64,000 nt of DNA, taken from the NCBI RefSeq assembly GCF_047425875.1, contig NZ_CP179727.1, positions 1 through 64,000 on the forward strand, in the 5' to 3' direction. Positions 41,917 through 51,771 of this stretch are shown piece after piece; within the stretch, counting starts at the first letter, position 1, and every line of letters begins with the position of its first letter. The DNA comes from Macrococcoides animalis (GTDB lineage: Bacteria > Bacillota > Bacilli > Staphylococcales > Staphylococcaceae). The notes under the pieces are model-generated. The model was not told the DNA's origin and ran no database searches. It worked only from the letters and a program-made list of their open reading frames with translations. The position numbers and the translations under genes were made by a program.

Positions 41917-42771
41917 TTATTCATCATCCTTTAAAATCATATTATCAATTAATCTTGCTTTACTATACTTTACTGCGAGTGAAATAAATACTTGTGACTC
42001 AATTAATGTAACTTGTTTCAATTCTGGATAACTATAAATTGCTACTTCGTCAATTATTCCAGAAGTATTTTGTGTTAAATAATCTTTTATCGCACTTTCA
42101 ATCACTTCAACATTACGTTCACCATTATCAAATAAGGATTTTGCTACTTGTAAACTTTGTGATAATGCAACTGCTTCATTACGCTCAGTTTCAGTTAAAT
42201 ACACATTTCTTGAACTTTTCGCTAATCCATCCGACTCACGAACAATATCAATTCCTACAATTTCTAATGGGTGATTCATCTCTGCAACCATTTGTTCAAT
42301 AATTGCAAGTTGTTGCGCATCTTTTTTCCCGAAATATGCTTTATCAGGTTGAATGATATTAAAGAGTTTATTTACAACGGTAACGACACCATCAAAATGA
42401 CCTGGACGCTTAGCTCCTTCTAATACTTGAGCCATTGCACCGACTGTAAGTTGTATTTGAAGTGGATGAGGATACATTTCTTCGGGTTCAGGTGCAAATA
42501 CATAATCAATTCCATGCTCAGATAAGAATGCTAAATCTAGATCTAGTTGTCTCGGATAATCTTCGTAATCTTCATTCGGTCCAAATTGTAGTGGATTAAC
42601 GAATACACTTGCAATCACAACATCATTTTCACTTTGAGCACGCTTCATCAATGTCATATGTCCTTCATGTAAAGCACCCATCGTAGGCACTAGACTGATT
42701 GATTTTAATTCACTTTTTAAAGATTTTACGATTGATTGCATTTCTTTTATCGTCTTTACTTTTACTGTCAA
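41917..42771 (-). CDS. panC: Pantothenate synthetase
   Basis: Joins pantoate and beta-alanine with ATP to make pantothenate. Nucleotidyl-transferase motifs: LVPTMGALHEGHMTLM, VSVFVNP-type ASVFVNPLQFGPNEDYEDYPR, FGKKDAQQL and the KSSRN signature. The TTG at 42771 fits the SD GTGAGG (six bases) and the family's usual length of 284. The GTG at 42783 lies inside the SD. panD follows at once. Confidence 0.96.
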   Translation of the reverse strand: MTVKVKTIKEMQSIVKSLKSELKSISLVPTMGALHEGHMTLMKRAQSENDVVIASVFVNPLQFGPNEDYEDYPRQLDLDLAFLSEHGIDYVFAPEPEEMYPHPLQIQLTVGAMAQVLEGAKRPGHFDGVVTVVNKLFNIIQPDKAYFGKKDAQQLAIIEQMVAEMNHPLEIVGIDIVRESDGLAKSSRNVYLTETERNEAVALSQSLQVAKSLFDNGERNVEVIESAIKDYLTQNTSGIIDEVAIYSYPELKQVTLIESQVFISLAVKYSKARLIDNMILKDDE

Positions 42772-42870
42772 TTTTAACCTCACCTTTATATGTGTTATGA
42801 TAAATACAATGTTATATTAAACTAATTCATTATTTTAGCTATTCAATCTATTCATCAGAAAGGAAAATTC

Positions 42871-43059
42871 ATGTTTACTCAATACTTAATTTCATTTATT
42901 GCTTTATTTGCAATGATTTTTGTAGCTTATTTTATTATAGATAGAATAACAAATGCTATAACTAAGAAGAATAGACCATTTCCATGGACCTTTGGTGTGA
43001 TTTATTCATTTGTATTTAGTCTTGGATACATTTTATTTTCATATTTTCTTAGTATGTAA
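42871..43059 (+). CDS. Small hypothetical membrane protein inside the pan locus
   Basis: 62-residue protein with two membrane helices (FTQYLISFIALFAMIFVAYFII and FGVIYSFVFSLGYILFSYFL) linked by a basic loop (TNAITKKNRPFPW). SD AAAGGAAA before ATG. It is on the strand opposite to panB and panC and lies between them. Its terminator overlaps the panB stop. No family recognised. Confidence 0.75.
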   Translation: MFTQYLISFIALFAMIFVAYFIIDRITNAITKKNRPFPWTFGVIYSFVFSLGYILFSYFLSM

Positions 43060-43060
43060 A

Positions 43061-43081
43061 AGCAATCCTTAGAGGATTGCT
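43061..43081. terminator. Bidirectional terminator overlapping the panB stop
   Basis: Arms AGCAATCC/GGATTGCT with a 5-base loop, followed by TATTTT on the plus strand. Short, and serves the small membrane gene and perhaps panB. Confidence 0.75.
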
Positions 43082-43893
43082 TATTTTAGTTCATCCATAA
43101 TCTTTGCTTTATATGTAAATTCATCACTTGGGAATACACCTGACTTCACTTCTTCAATATATTGTCTAATCGCTGCTACACCTGTTGAAAAGTCACCATA
43201 TACTTTAACGAATTTCGCACGGTGATCTTGTTCATACTGTAAAATATCGTGATACACAAGCACTTGTCCATCTGTACCATTGCCTGCACCGATACCGATG
43301 ATTGGAATGTTCACTGATTGACTGATTGTTTCAGCTAAGTCACTTGGAATCACTTCTAAAACGATCATAATCGCACCAGCCGCTTCCATCGATTTACAAT
43401 CTTCAATAAGTTGCGTTGCCGCATCTTTCGTTTTGGCCTGTACACTATAACCCATTACACCAACAGATTGCGGTGTTAAACCTAAATGCGCGACAACTGG
43501 AATCCCAATTTGTTTACAACGTGCAACGAAATCCGTTAAATGTGCACCTTCTGCTTTTATCGCATTCGCATTTGTGGATTGATATATCTTTAATGCGTTA
43601 TTCAAGTCTTGTTCCATACTGATGCCCACACTACCGATAGGCATATCTACCACAACGAACGTATTGGGTGCACCACGACGTACCGCACGGCCATGATGTA
43701 TCATATCTTCTATAGTTACTTGTACTGTTGTATCGTAACCTAGAACGGTCATACCTAAACTATCTCCCACCAAAATTGTATCAATATCAGCTTTTTCTAC
43801 TTGTTTGGCACTTGGATAGTCATAAGCTGTTAACATAGTTATTTTTTCGCCATTTCGTTTCATTTCAAATAAATCTTGTGTTGTTCTCAACAA
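43081..43893 (-). CDS. panB: Ketopantoate hydroxymethyltransferase
   Basis: Adds a hydroxymethyl group from 5,10-methylene-tetrahydrofolate to alpha-ketoisovalerate, the first step of pantothenate synthesis. Motifs: MLTAYDYPSAKQ, LVGDSLGMTVLGYDTT, VDMPIGSV and GIGAGNGTDGQVLVYHD. 270 residues. The start is TTG 43893 with AAAGGGTGAT upstream. It is separated from panC by the small membrane gene on the other strand, so it is not one uninterrupted panBCD transcript. Confidence 0.95.
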   Translation of the reverse strand: MLRTTQDLFEMKRNGEKITMLTAYDYPSAKQVEKADIDTILVGDSLGMTVLGYDTTVQVTIEDMIHHGRAVRRGAPNTFVVVDMPIGSVGISMEQDLNNALKIYQSTNANAIKAEGAHLTDFVARCKQIGIPVVAHLGLTPQSVGVMGYSVQAKTKDAATQLIEDCKSMEAAGAIMIVLEVIPSDLAETISQSVNIPIIGIGAGNGTDGQVLVYHDILQYEQDHRAKFVKVYGDFSTGVAAIRQYIEEVKSGVFPSDEFTYKAKIMDELK

Positions 43894-43997
43894 ATATCAC
43901 CCTTTTATCATAATAATTTTATTATAGTTTGTCTTTATTAAAGTGTATAGTTTAAAATTAAATTAATAAATTAAAGATATTAATTAAGGAGAAAAAC

Positions 43998-44864
43998 ATG
44001 CAAAATATAGCAATTATAGGTGCAGGGGCTGTAGGAAGTATCTTGCTTTATCTCATTCGAAATGACAAACAACTGAATATTGATATTTTTGCAACTGAAG
44101 AGCGGGATGTCATCATAGAAAAAGACGAAGAATTACTACATACTGGATTTACTACTAAACTTTTGGGATCAACAAATAAACAATATGACATTATCTTTAT
44201 CACAACGAAAGCTTATACGCTCGATTCAATAATATCGGTAATAGAATCGTTGACACACGAAGATACAAATATTATTATTTGCCAAAATGGATATTCCCAA
44301 AGCGAGTGTTTTAATCATCCCAAAGTATTTCACGCAGTCGTCTATATAAGTGGTCAAAAAACAGAAAATAAAGTCATTTATTTTAGAGATAATAAACTCG
44401 TACTCCCTATCAATAAACAGACTATTACGATTAAAAATAAATTATTAAATACACATTTGGACTTAACGCTCGCAGACGATTATTTGACGCAAATTTGGTT
44501 TAAGTTGCTCGTTAATCTCGGTATTAATTCGATGACAGCTTTGACAAAAAACACGGCTCAAATCTTAAAAGTTCACGAAGTTCAGCACCAATTGAGGATG
44601 TTATTACAAGAAGGTATTTTGGTTGCAAATCATGAGCAGCTAAACTTTAGTGATGAAACAATCAATCAAATAATAAACATCTATGCAGGTTACCCTAATC
44701 ATATGGGTACTTCGATGTATTATGATGTAAACAACAATAATTTAACGGAGTATGCTTTTATTCAAGGGTATATTTATGAACGCGCACGTTATCACCAATT
44801 AAACACTCCGACACTTGATTTAGTTTATGCATTATTAAAAGGATATCAATATAAAAGAAGTTAA
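43998..44864 (+). CDS. panE: Ketopantoate reductase, PanE/ApbA family
   Basis: NADPH-dependent reductase that turns ketopantoate into pantoate. The Rossmann motif IIGAGAVGSILLYLI and the ApbA signature WFKLLVNLGINSMTALT, with the catalytic Lys and Asn, are present. 288 residues. Divergent from panB. Together with panB, panC and panD it completes the route to pantothenate inside 3.3 kb. SD AAGGAGAAA. Confidence 0.93.
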   Translation: MQNIAIIGAGAVGSILLYLIRNDKQLNIDIFATEERDVIIEKDEELLHTGFTTKLLGSTNKQYDIIFITTKAYTLDSIISVIESLTHEDTNIIICQNGYSQSECFNHPKVFHAVVYISGQKTENKVIYFRDNKLVLPINKQTITIKNKLLNTHLDLTLADDYLTQIWFKLLVNLGINSMTALTKNTAQILKVHEVQHQLRMLLQEGILVANHEQLNFSDETINQIINIYAGYPNHMGTSMYYDVNNNNLTEYAFIQGYIYERARYHQLNTPTLDLVYALLKGYQYKRS

Positions 44865-44873
44865 AATCAAAAA

Positions 44874-44903
44874 ACACGCGATGATATTGCTATCATTGCG
44901 TGT
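44874..44903. terminator. Bidirectional terminator between panE and the HAD gene
   Basis: Arms ACACGCGATGAT/ATCATTGCGTGT with a 6-base loop and one G-T mismatch position. Confidence 0.8.
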
Positions 44904-44909
44904 CCTTCA

Positions 44910-45710
44910 TTATAAATATTGATTCACGATATTTGCTATGCCATCACTGTTATGATCATCAGTAATGACGTCAGCAATTTCTTTAATGCCTTCATTTGCG
45001 TTCCCCATAGCTACACCAAGCCCAGCAAATTCTAACATATCCTTATCATTATTACTATCTCCAAAAGCCATGACTTCTTCTTGCTTAATGCCTAATTGAT
45101 CAACAAGTTGTTTCAGCACTTTCCCTTTAGATACTTCTTTATTCATAAATTCTAAGAAGAATGGTTTAGAAGTTGTCGCATGAATATCATCATTGAATTT
45201 CCCACCGATAGCTTCATTCATATCACTAATTTTATCAATGTCATCAACACCCATTAATTTTGGTACATTACTAGTCACAAATGCTTTTAAATCATCAACT
45301 GGATTCATTGGTAAGCCAGTTAACTCGTGTTCAACATTCATATATTCATGTGTACCTTCATACACGATTGTATTATCAATATATGTTAATACAAATACAT
45401 CTCTCGATCTTAAATAATCGTACACTTCATCAAAGGATTCCTTGCTAACGTGAGTAGCCGCTATTAATTTGCCTGTTGCCATATCAATTACTTCTGCACC
45501 GTTATAGCTTAGAATATAAGAGCCATAATCTGCTAACTTTAATTCTTTTGCAGCTTCTAACATACCACCTGTAGGTCTGCCTGATGCTAATACAACTTTA
45601 ATGCCCTTTTCTTGTGCGTTTATCAATACTTTTTTAGTAGATGATAAAATAGTATTGTCTGAGGTTAATAATGTATCGTCCATATCTAATACGATCATTT
45701 TATATTGCAT
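44910..45710 (-). CDS. HAD phosphatase, Cof-type
   Basis: Sugar-phosphate/nucleotide phosphatase of HAD class IIB. Nucleophile motif MIVLDMDDTLLTSD, motif II LASGRPTGG, Lys in SKGKVLKQL, and motif III AFGDSNNDKDMLEFAG. 266 residues. Substrate unknown. It follows thrB on the same strand (49 bases), as in S. aureus, so it may be part of the threonine operon. Good SD (GGAGTG). Confidence 0.92.
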   Translation of the reverse strand: MQYKMIVLDMDDTLLTSDNTILSSTKKVLINAQEKGIKVVLASGRPTGGMLEAAKELKLADYGSYILSYNGAEVIDMATGKLIAATHVSKESFDEVYDYLRSRDVFVLTYIDNTIVYEGTHEYMNVEHELTGLPMNPVDDLKAFVTSNVPKLMGVDDIDKISDMNEAIGGKFNDDIHATTSKPFFLEFMNKEVSKGKVLKQLVDQLGIKQEEVMAFGDSNNDKDMLEFAGLGVAMGNANEGIKEIADVITDDHNSDGIANIVNQYL

Positions 45711-45758
45711 TGTAATTCACTCCAAATCATTTTAATACCTATATCGTATCACAAATGA

Positions 45759-46643
45759 TTATTTTTCGTATGCAATAACACCACTTACATCCACTTGAAT
45801 GTGCTTTACTTCACAATTTGGTAAACGTCTTAATGCTTTATAATTTTCATTAAAATTATCAGGATGACAAACAACGAATATTGACGGGCCTGCTCCACTT
45901 AAAAAAGCATAACAATCTCCTGATAAAACGTTTCTTACCATTTCATAATGCGGTACTAAATGTTTACGGTAGGGTTCGTGATAAATGTCTTGTTGCATCA
46001 TTTTCCCAGCTGTCACATAATCTTTCAAGTAAAGTGCAGCAATTAACATATTACCAATTGCTCCTGCTTCAACAGCAGTACTGTATGCTAATTCATTTGG
46101 CAATGCTTCGCGTGCTTCAATCGTCTTAAGTTCATAATCTGGAATGACAACCATTATTGGCCATTCTATCACGGGCACTTGTAATGTCTGCGTGATATTT
46201 TGATGTGGGTTGTAATAACCAACAATAACACCACCTAATACACTTGGTGCTACATTGTCGGGGTGTCTTTCTATTTCTGATAATAGACTTACCTTATCTA
46301 TTTTTGATAAATTTAAATCATAAAAATAATTTATTATTTCTAAACTTGCTATTAAAGCAGAACCTGAACTTCCCAAACCTCGTGCAAGAGGGATGTCAGA
46401 GTGCATTACAACCGAAAAGCATTTGTCTTCTAAATTGAATTTCTCGATAAAGTACTTGCAATATTTACGAATATAATGACTTTCGTTGTTTTCTAATTCA
46501 GCTAATGCCTCACCAAAATGTTGTATATCCCAAACCTTACTTTCTGACACTTCTAATTCTAAATATAAATTAACCGCCATACCGACTGAATCAAAACCTG
46601 GACCTAAATTTGATGTCGATGCAGGTACCTTAATATATAACAT
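45759..46643 (-). CDS. thrB: Homoserine kinase
   Basis: GHMP-family kinase that phosphorylates homoserine. The glycine-rich ATP motif PLARGLGSSGSALIASL is intact, and the N-terminal SNLGPGFDSVGMA and C-terminal SGAGPSIF motifs are present. 294 residues. The ATG directly follows the thrC stop (TAAATG), so translation is coupled. Confidence 0.95.
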   Translation of the reverse strand: MLYIKVPASTSNLGPGFDSVGMAVNLYLELEVSESKVWDIQHFGEALAELENNESHYIRKYCKYFIEKFNLEDKCFSVVMHSDIPLARGLGSSGSALIASLEIINYFYDLNLSKIDKVSLLSEIERHPDNVAPSVLGGVIVGYYNPHQNITQTLQVPVIEWPIMVVIPDYELKTIEAREALPNELAYSTAVEAGAIGNMLIAALYLKDYVTAGKMMQQDIYHEPYRKHLVPHYEMVRNVLSGDCYAFLSGAGPSIFVVCHPDNFNENYKALRRLPNCEVKHIQVDVSGVIAYEK

Positions 46644-47705
46644 TTAAATCACCGACTCGATATATTGAATGATTGCCTGTTCATCGTTTTTCAACACTTC
46701 AGGTCTTACATCAATTGTGTCGATTGCAGTCTGAGGATCTTTCAGTCCATTTCCTGTTAACACTGCGACGATTTTTTTACCAACAGGTAGTTTACCTTGA
46801 CGATGTGCTTTAATTAATCCTGCAATACTTGCATTACTACCTGGTTCAGCAAATACACCTTCTTTACTTGTTATGATACTGTATGCTTCCAGTATCTCTT
46901 CATCCGTTACTTCATCTATCAACCCACCAGATTCATCACGCGCAGAAACAGCCAATTTCCAGCTTGCAGGATTCCCAATACGTATTGCTGTTGCAATCGT
47001 TTCTGGTTGCTCAATTACATGGCCTTTAACAATTGGTGCTGCTCCTTCTGCTTGAAAACCAAACATTTTTGGTAAGGCCGTATTATTTTTCTCAGCATAC
47101 TCTTTAAATCCTTTCCAATATGCTGATATGTTACCAGCATTACCGACTGGAATCGCTAGAATTTCAGGAGATTCACCTAATTGTTCAATCACTTCAAATG
47201 CTGCTGTCTTTTGACCTTCTAAGCGATATGGATTTACTGAATTTACTAGCGCTATATCATCACGCAATTCACTTACTTTACGCACGATATTTAATGCTTC
47301 ATCAAAGTTGCCTTCAATCGAAACGATTTCAGCACCATAAACGATTGCTTGTGCCAATTTTCCCATTGCTATTTTACCTTCTGGAATAACAACAATTGTT
47401 TTTAATCCTGCACGTGCAGCATATGCAGCAGCTGAAGCAGAAGTATTACCCGTTGATGCACAGATAACAATTTCCTTTCCTTCTTCTTTCGCTTTTGCTA
47501 CTGCCATCACCATGCCACGATCTTTAAAAGAACCTGTTGGGTTTGCACCTTCAACTTTTACATACACTTCATTTTCGAGTAACTCAGATAAATAAGGCAT
47601 ATGAATTAAAGGTGTACCACCCTCATTTAATGATAGTGCTGGTGTTAGTCCATTAATCGGTAAATATTCTTTATATTCTGCAAGTAATCCATTCCATCGT
47701 TTCAT
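46644..47705 (-). CDS. thrC: Threonine synthase
   Basis: PLP enzyme that makes threonine from phosphohomoserine. PLP lysine in NPTGSFKDRGM and the glycine loop ASTGNTSASAAAYAA. 353 residues from ATG 47705 (MKRWNGLLAEYKEYLP), six bases after AAGGTG. It starts within the end of hom. Middle gene of hom-thrC-thrB. Confidence 0.96.
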   Translation of the reverse strand: MKRWNGLLAEYKEYLPINGLTPALSLNEGGTPLIHMPYLSELLENEVYVKVEGANPTGSFKDRGMVMAVAKAKEEGKEIVICASTGNTSASAAAYAARAGLKTIVVIPEGKIAMGKLAQAIVYGAEIVSIEGNFDEALNIVRKVSELRDDIALVNSVNPYRLEGQKTAAFEVIEQLGESPEILAIPVGNAGNISAYWKGFKEYAEKNNTALPKMFGFQAEGAAPIVKGHVIEQPETIATAIRIGNPASWKLAVSARDESGGLIDEVTDEEILEAYSIITSKEGVFAEPGSNASIAGLIKAHRQGKLPVGKKIVAVLTGNGLKDPQTAIDTIDVRPEVLKNDEQAIIQYIESVI

Positions 47706-47706
47706 C

Positions 47707-48942
47707 TTAAACACCTTCAATTCTATATATTTTGTAATTCATATCTAACGATTCTATATATGATATTGTTCTTTCTGATTTATCTTTTTCTAAATCAATA
47801 CACTCAATGACGGCAATACCATCTTGTACTAAATATTGATTATATTCCACTTTTGATAAAATATGATTAATATCACTATCAGCATATAAATCAAGCATGA
47901 TGAGATAATTCAAAGTATCTTCGTCTAAATTTAGAGTCGTATTAACTTCTAAATGAAGTGGTAAATTATGATTGTTCGTGTCCAACATTTCAATCACATG
48001 TAATAAGTCACTCACTACAGCACTACCAGTTGCTAAACTTCCAGCACCCTTACCGTAATACATTGTGTCTCCTACTGCATTACCATCAATATAAATTGCA
48101 TTATATTCATTCTCTACATGTGCTAATTGATGTGATACAGGAATCGCTGTAGGTGCAACTGACAGTTCAGCATACTTTCCATCATATAAACCATTTCCAA
48201 TAAGTTTAATTCGATAACCTAACTGTTTTGCAAGCTCAATATGACTTAGTCTTACTTCACGAATTCCTTCAACCGTACAATCATTTAGTGTATTAAATTG
48301 ATTGAACGCTAAATAACTCATAATAACCACTTTTCGTTGTGCATCAATACCATCAACATCAGCTGTTGGGTCAGCTTCTGCATATCCTAAATCAGTAGCA
48401 ATCTGTAAAGCGTCTTCATATGATTGTCCCTCATTACTCATCTTACTTAATATGAAATTACTTGTTCCATTGAATATACCCATAAAATGCGTAATACCAT
48501 TTGCACTTAATCCATAGTTCAATGCATTAATAATCGGAATACCACCTGCAACTGCAGCCTCATATTTTAGAGAAACACTATTTTCACGTGATAAATTTTC
48601 TAATGCCTCTAGATGTTCAGCAAGTAAATCTTTATTTGCAGTAATAACATGCACTTTGTTCTTTAATGCCGCAGTGATTAATTCATAAGTTCCCTCAATT
48701 CCCCCCATTACTTCTATTAATATATCAATATCACTTTCTACAATTGACATTAAATCATTAGTTAATGTATATTGATTAACATCGATTTCGCGCGATTTAT
48801 TCATATTGTTAACACCGATAGCAGTGATACTAATATCAGTTCCTAATTTTTCTTTTATTTGTTCATTATTTTCCTCAATTATCTTAACAACACCAGTACC
48901 TACTGTACCCAAACCTAGTAAACCAATTTTTAAGTTTTTCAT
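47707..48942 (-). CDS. hom: Homoserine dehydrogenase
   Basis: NAD(P)H-dependent reduction of aspartate semialdehyde to homoserine, the branch point to threonine and methionine. Rossmann motif LLGLGTVGTGVVK; catalytic-domain motif GIFNGTSNFILSKM and YAEADPTADVDGIDAQRK. The C-terminal region is ACT-like. ATG 48942 follows GGAGG; 411 residues, somewhat shorter than S. aureus (426). First gene of the operon, divergent from lysC with 118 bases between. Confidence 0.95.
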   Translation of the reverse strand: MKNLKIGLLGLGTVGTGVVKIIEENNEQIKEKLGTDISITAIGVNNMNKSREIDVNQYTLTNDLMSIVESDIDILIEVMGGIEGTYELITAALKNKVHVITANKDLLAEHLEALENLSRENSVSLKYEAAVAGGIPIINALNYGLSANGITHFMGIFNGTSNFILSKMSNEGQSYEDALQIATDLGYAEADPTADVDGIDAQRKVVIMSYLAFNQFNTLNDCTVEGIREVRLSHIELAKQLGYRIKLIGNGLYDGKYAELSVAPTAIPVSHQLAHVENEYNAIYIDGNAVGDTMYYGKGAGSLATGSAVVSDLLHVIEMLDTNNHNLPLHLEVNTTLNLDEDTLNYLIMLDLYADSDINHILSKVEYNQYLVQDGIAVIECIDLEKDKSERTISYIESLDMNYKIYRIEGV

Positions 48943-49060
48943 GGCAACCTCCTGTTTTTCTCTAGAATACAAATGTACTCTTGAAAAAGATTTATATTTA
49001 TAGTATAACTAAGTCATTAATAAAGTAAAGCTTAAAATAAAAATGAAATGAGTGTTGATA

Positions 49061-50407
49061 ATGATCGTATGTAAATTTGGTGGTAGTAGTGTTGCGAATG
49101 CAGAACAAATTAGAAAGATGATAAATATTATCAATACGAATGAAGAAAGACGAATCGTGATTGTATCAGCACCAGGGAAAAGATTTGATCAAGATGTAAA
49201 AGTCACTGACCTATTAATTCAATTATACGATAAAGTCTTATTAAGTGAAAATTATGACATTGAATTAACTAAAGTTCTCAATCGATTTGAATCCATAGCA
49301 CAAGAACTTGAATTAAAGACACCATTGATTCATTTATTTGAGTCTCAATTAAAAGGATATATCCAAAAATATAATAATCATCCACTCCGCTTACTTGACG
49401 CTCTAAAAAGTTCTGGCGAAGACTTTAATGCACAATTGATTGCAGCTTTTAACTCACAGTTAGGGGTTAAAACTACATATTTATCACCGAAAGAACTTCA
49501 ATTGATAGTTAGTGATGAACCCGGTAATGCCATAATCCACCCTGACAGCTACGATAAAATAAATCAGGTTATTCAAGAAATAGATGGAAAAATTATTATC
49601 CCAGGATTTTTTGGAGTGAATGAAAATAGTGATATTGTTACATTCTCAAGAGGAGGTAGTGATATTACGGGTGCTATATTATCTAGAAGTGTCCATGCAG
49701 ACATATATGAAAACTTTACAGACGTCTCAGGAATATTTGCAGCGAATCCAAAAATTGTTGACAATCCTGCATCAATACATAATTTAACTTATGCTGAAAT
49801 GCGTGAATTATCTTATGCTGGATTTAATGTATTTCATGACGAAGCCCTTATGCCTTTATACAAAGAAGGTATTCCTGTTAATATTAAAAATACAAATGAA
49901 CCTGAGCACCCAGGAACTATGATTACTAAAACACGTCAATCTGTAGGCGTCGTTGGAGTAAGTTGTGATGCGGGTTTTGTCAGCATTAATATGACAAAAT
50001 ATTTAATGAACAGAGAAGTAGGATTCACTAGAAAGTTGCTAACAATATTAGAAGAACACAATATTTCTTATGAACATATGCCCTCAGGTATTGATGATAT
50101 AAGTATTATCATTCGTAAAAATCAGTTTAACGATAATTTATATGAACTTGTAACAGAAATTCAGGACAGATTACATGTGGACGATATTTCTGTAGAGGAA
50201 GACATCGCCATATTAATGATAGTTGGACTCGGAATGAAAACATTAATTGGGACAGCCAATAAAGCAACTGAAGCGTTTAGGAATAATCATATAAACATAA
50301 AGATGATCAATCAAGGTTCATCAGAAATTAGTATGATGTTTGGAATATATGTAGCTGATGAAAAGAAAGCTGTCAAAGCAATCTATGACGCTTATTTCAC
50401 TGCATAA
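49061..50407 (+). CDS. lysC: Aspartate kinase
   Basis: Phosphorylates aspartate, the common first step to lysine, threonine and methionine. Motif CKFGGSSVAN at the start; FSRGGSDITGA; two C-terminal ACT domains (from about residue 300). Class III-like monofunctional kinase, 448 residues. The start ATG 49061 has only a weak SD (GAGTG). Divergent from hom, which uses the product of the next pathway step. Confidence 0.94.
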   Translation: MIVCKFGGSSVANAEQIRKMINIINTNEERRIVIVSAPGKRFDQDVKVTDLLIQLYDKVLLSENYDIELTKVLNRFESIAQELELKTPLIHLFESQLKGYIQKYNNHPLRLLDALKSSGEDFNAQLIAAFNSQLGVKTTYLSPKELQLIVSDEPGNAIIHPDSYDKINQVIQEIDGKIIIPGFFGVNENSDIVTFSRGGSDITGAILSRSVHADIYENFTDVSGIFAANPKIVDNPASIHNLTYAEMRELSYAGFNVFHDEALMPLYKEGIPVNIKNTNEPEHPGTMITKTRQSVGVVGVSCDAGFVSINMTKYLMNREVGFTRKLLTILEEHNISYEHMPSGIDDISIIIRKNQFNDNLYELVTEIQDRLHVDDISVEEDIAILMIVGLGMKTLIGTANKATEAFRNNHINIKMINQGSSEISMMFGIYVADEKKAVKAIYDAYFTA

Positions 50408-50409
50408 AA

Positions 50410-50436
50410 AAGTGAGCAGCACTACGCTGCTCACTT
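50410..50436. terminator. Bidirectional terminator after lysC
   Basis: Perfect arms AAGTGAGCAGC/GCTGCTCACTT with a 5-base loop. A run on the left, T-rich on the right. Confidence 0.9.
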
Positions 50437-50447
50437 AATTTATTTAA

Positions 50448-51482
50448 CTAAAAAATAACCTTCTGATTATACAACCAGTCAATTGTTAAAGCATTTAAAT
50501 CAAAATGTGCTAATTTATGACGTTGTAACTTACCATCAATAAATGAATCTAAATAAATATCATTATTAAATATTTGATGATGTACATGATAGATTTCATG
50601 TTTGCTAGAATAATCAGTAATAATTTGCATGAGCTGTTGTTTCTTCTCGTCCGACCAGTTCTTAGTCACATGAACATGAAATAATATAACTGCCTCATTT
50701 TGAGGTAAAGACTCAAGCACACTTGGTAATAATTTTAATTCATCACCTTCAAGAATTTCAACGGGATGATCTAAAAATACTTTACGCGCTTTCATAAATT
50801 GTTTACGTCGTTTCGTTTCTTCAGGATAATATAAACTCATTAACCAAAAATATTCATCTTCTAAAGTTAAATCTATTTTATTCTTTGTAATCCCTATTTT
50901 TTTATATGGATGATTAAGCTCAGATATATTAAACCCTTCATCATATCCATTTAATTTCACTTTAATATTAAATTCTTCTGTATTGCCTATTTCTATTTTC
51001 TTATTAAACGTGTAACCATACCAGTCATAGTTAAGTAGCAGTCCTCCTTTAGATCCAAGTTCAACTACATTAAAATCTGCTTGACCACTTAACTTAATAA
51101 TATGTTGGAACACTGGGATTAAAACAGATGAACGTTCTACAATATTCTTTTTTAAATTATAACGCTCGATATCTGATAAGATACTACTAAAATGCTCTTC
51201 TTGGAAATTCAAAAATTCATTCATCAAATCTTTTGATGGCTTTTTAGGCTCAGTTGTAAAATTTAAAAAGTAATCTCGAAGAGAATCTTCATGCACATAT
51301 AAATGCTTAACTATTGAAGTTAAATACAGTGAAATAAAATGTGCATTAAAATAATGTGGCGTTAATTTCAACATCAATGTTTCATTCTCGGCTAAATGCT
51401 TTGTAATATAACTATATAAAGGGCTCTCGTCTTTCACTGTTTCAGAATATGCTTCAAATTGCTTTTTTATTTTCTCTGGCAT
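50448..51482 (-). CDS. DUF2332-type protein
   Basis: 344-residue soluble protein. VVELGSKGGLLLNYDWYGY and the C-terminal EAVILFHVHVTKNW segment match DUF2332, whose members have a methyltransferase-like fold but no tested function. ATG 51482 is seven bases after GGGGG. It is convergent with lysC and shares no operon. Substrate unknown. Confidence 0.8.
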   Translation of the reverse strand: MPEKIKKQFEAYSETVKDESPLYSYITKHLAENETLMLKLTPHYFNAHFISLYLTSIVKHLYVHEDSLRDYFLNFTTEPKKPSKDLMNEFLNFQEEHFSSILSDIERYNLKKNIVERSSVLIPVFQHIIKLSGQADFNVVELGSKGGLLLNYDWYGYTFNKKIEIGNTEEFNIKVKLNGYDEGFNISELNHPYKKIGITKNKIDLTLEDEYFWLMSLYYPEETKRRKQFMKARKVFLDHPVEILEGDELKLLPSVLESLPQNEAVILFHVHVTKNWSDEKKQQLMQIITDYSSKHEIYHVHHQIFNNDIYLDSFIDGKLQRHKLAHFDLNALTIDWLYNQKVIF

Positions 51483-51771
51483 TGCTTTGCCCCCATCATA
51501 TTTATTCATAAACTATTATATCTCTTTATCTCATAATAAATATAAATAATAATTACCCATATCCCAAACATCATATAGTAATTGGACTAAATATTCAATA
51601 AGAGTTTACCCTAAGTTAGCAAAAATAAAGAAATTTTCTACTATTTCTACCTTAACATAATAGAAATGTACAAAATCTATAGAATATTTACGCTAAAAGT
51701 ATAAAATGAAATACAATTTTGATATATTAACATTAAGTAATATCAAAATCTTCATTTTAAGGAGCGTATTC

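Noticed and set aside
48943..49060. T-box or other amino-acid riboswitch for hom or lysC
   Set aside because: The divergent spacer is only 118 bases, too short for a T-box or lysine riboswitch, and no terminator hairpin is seen in it.
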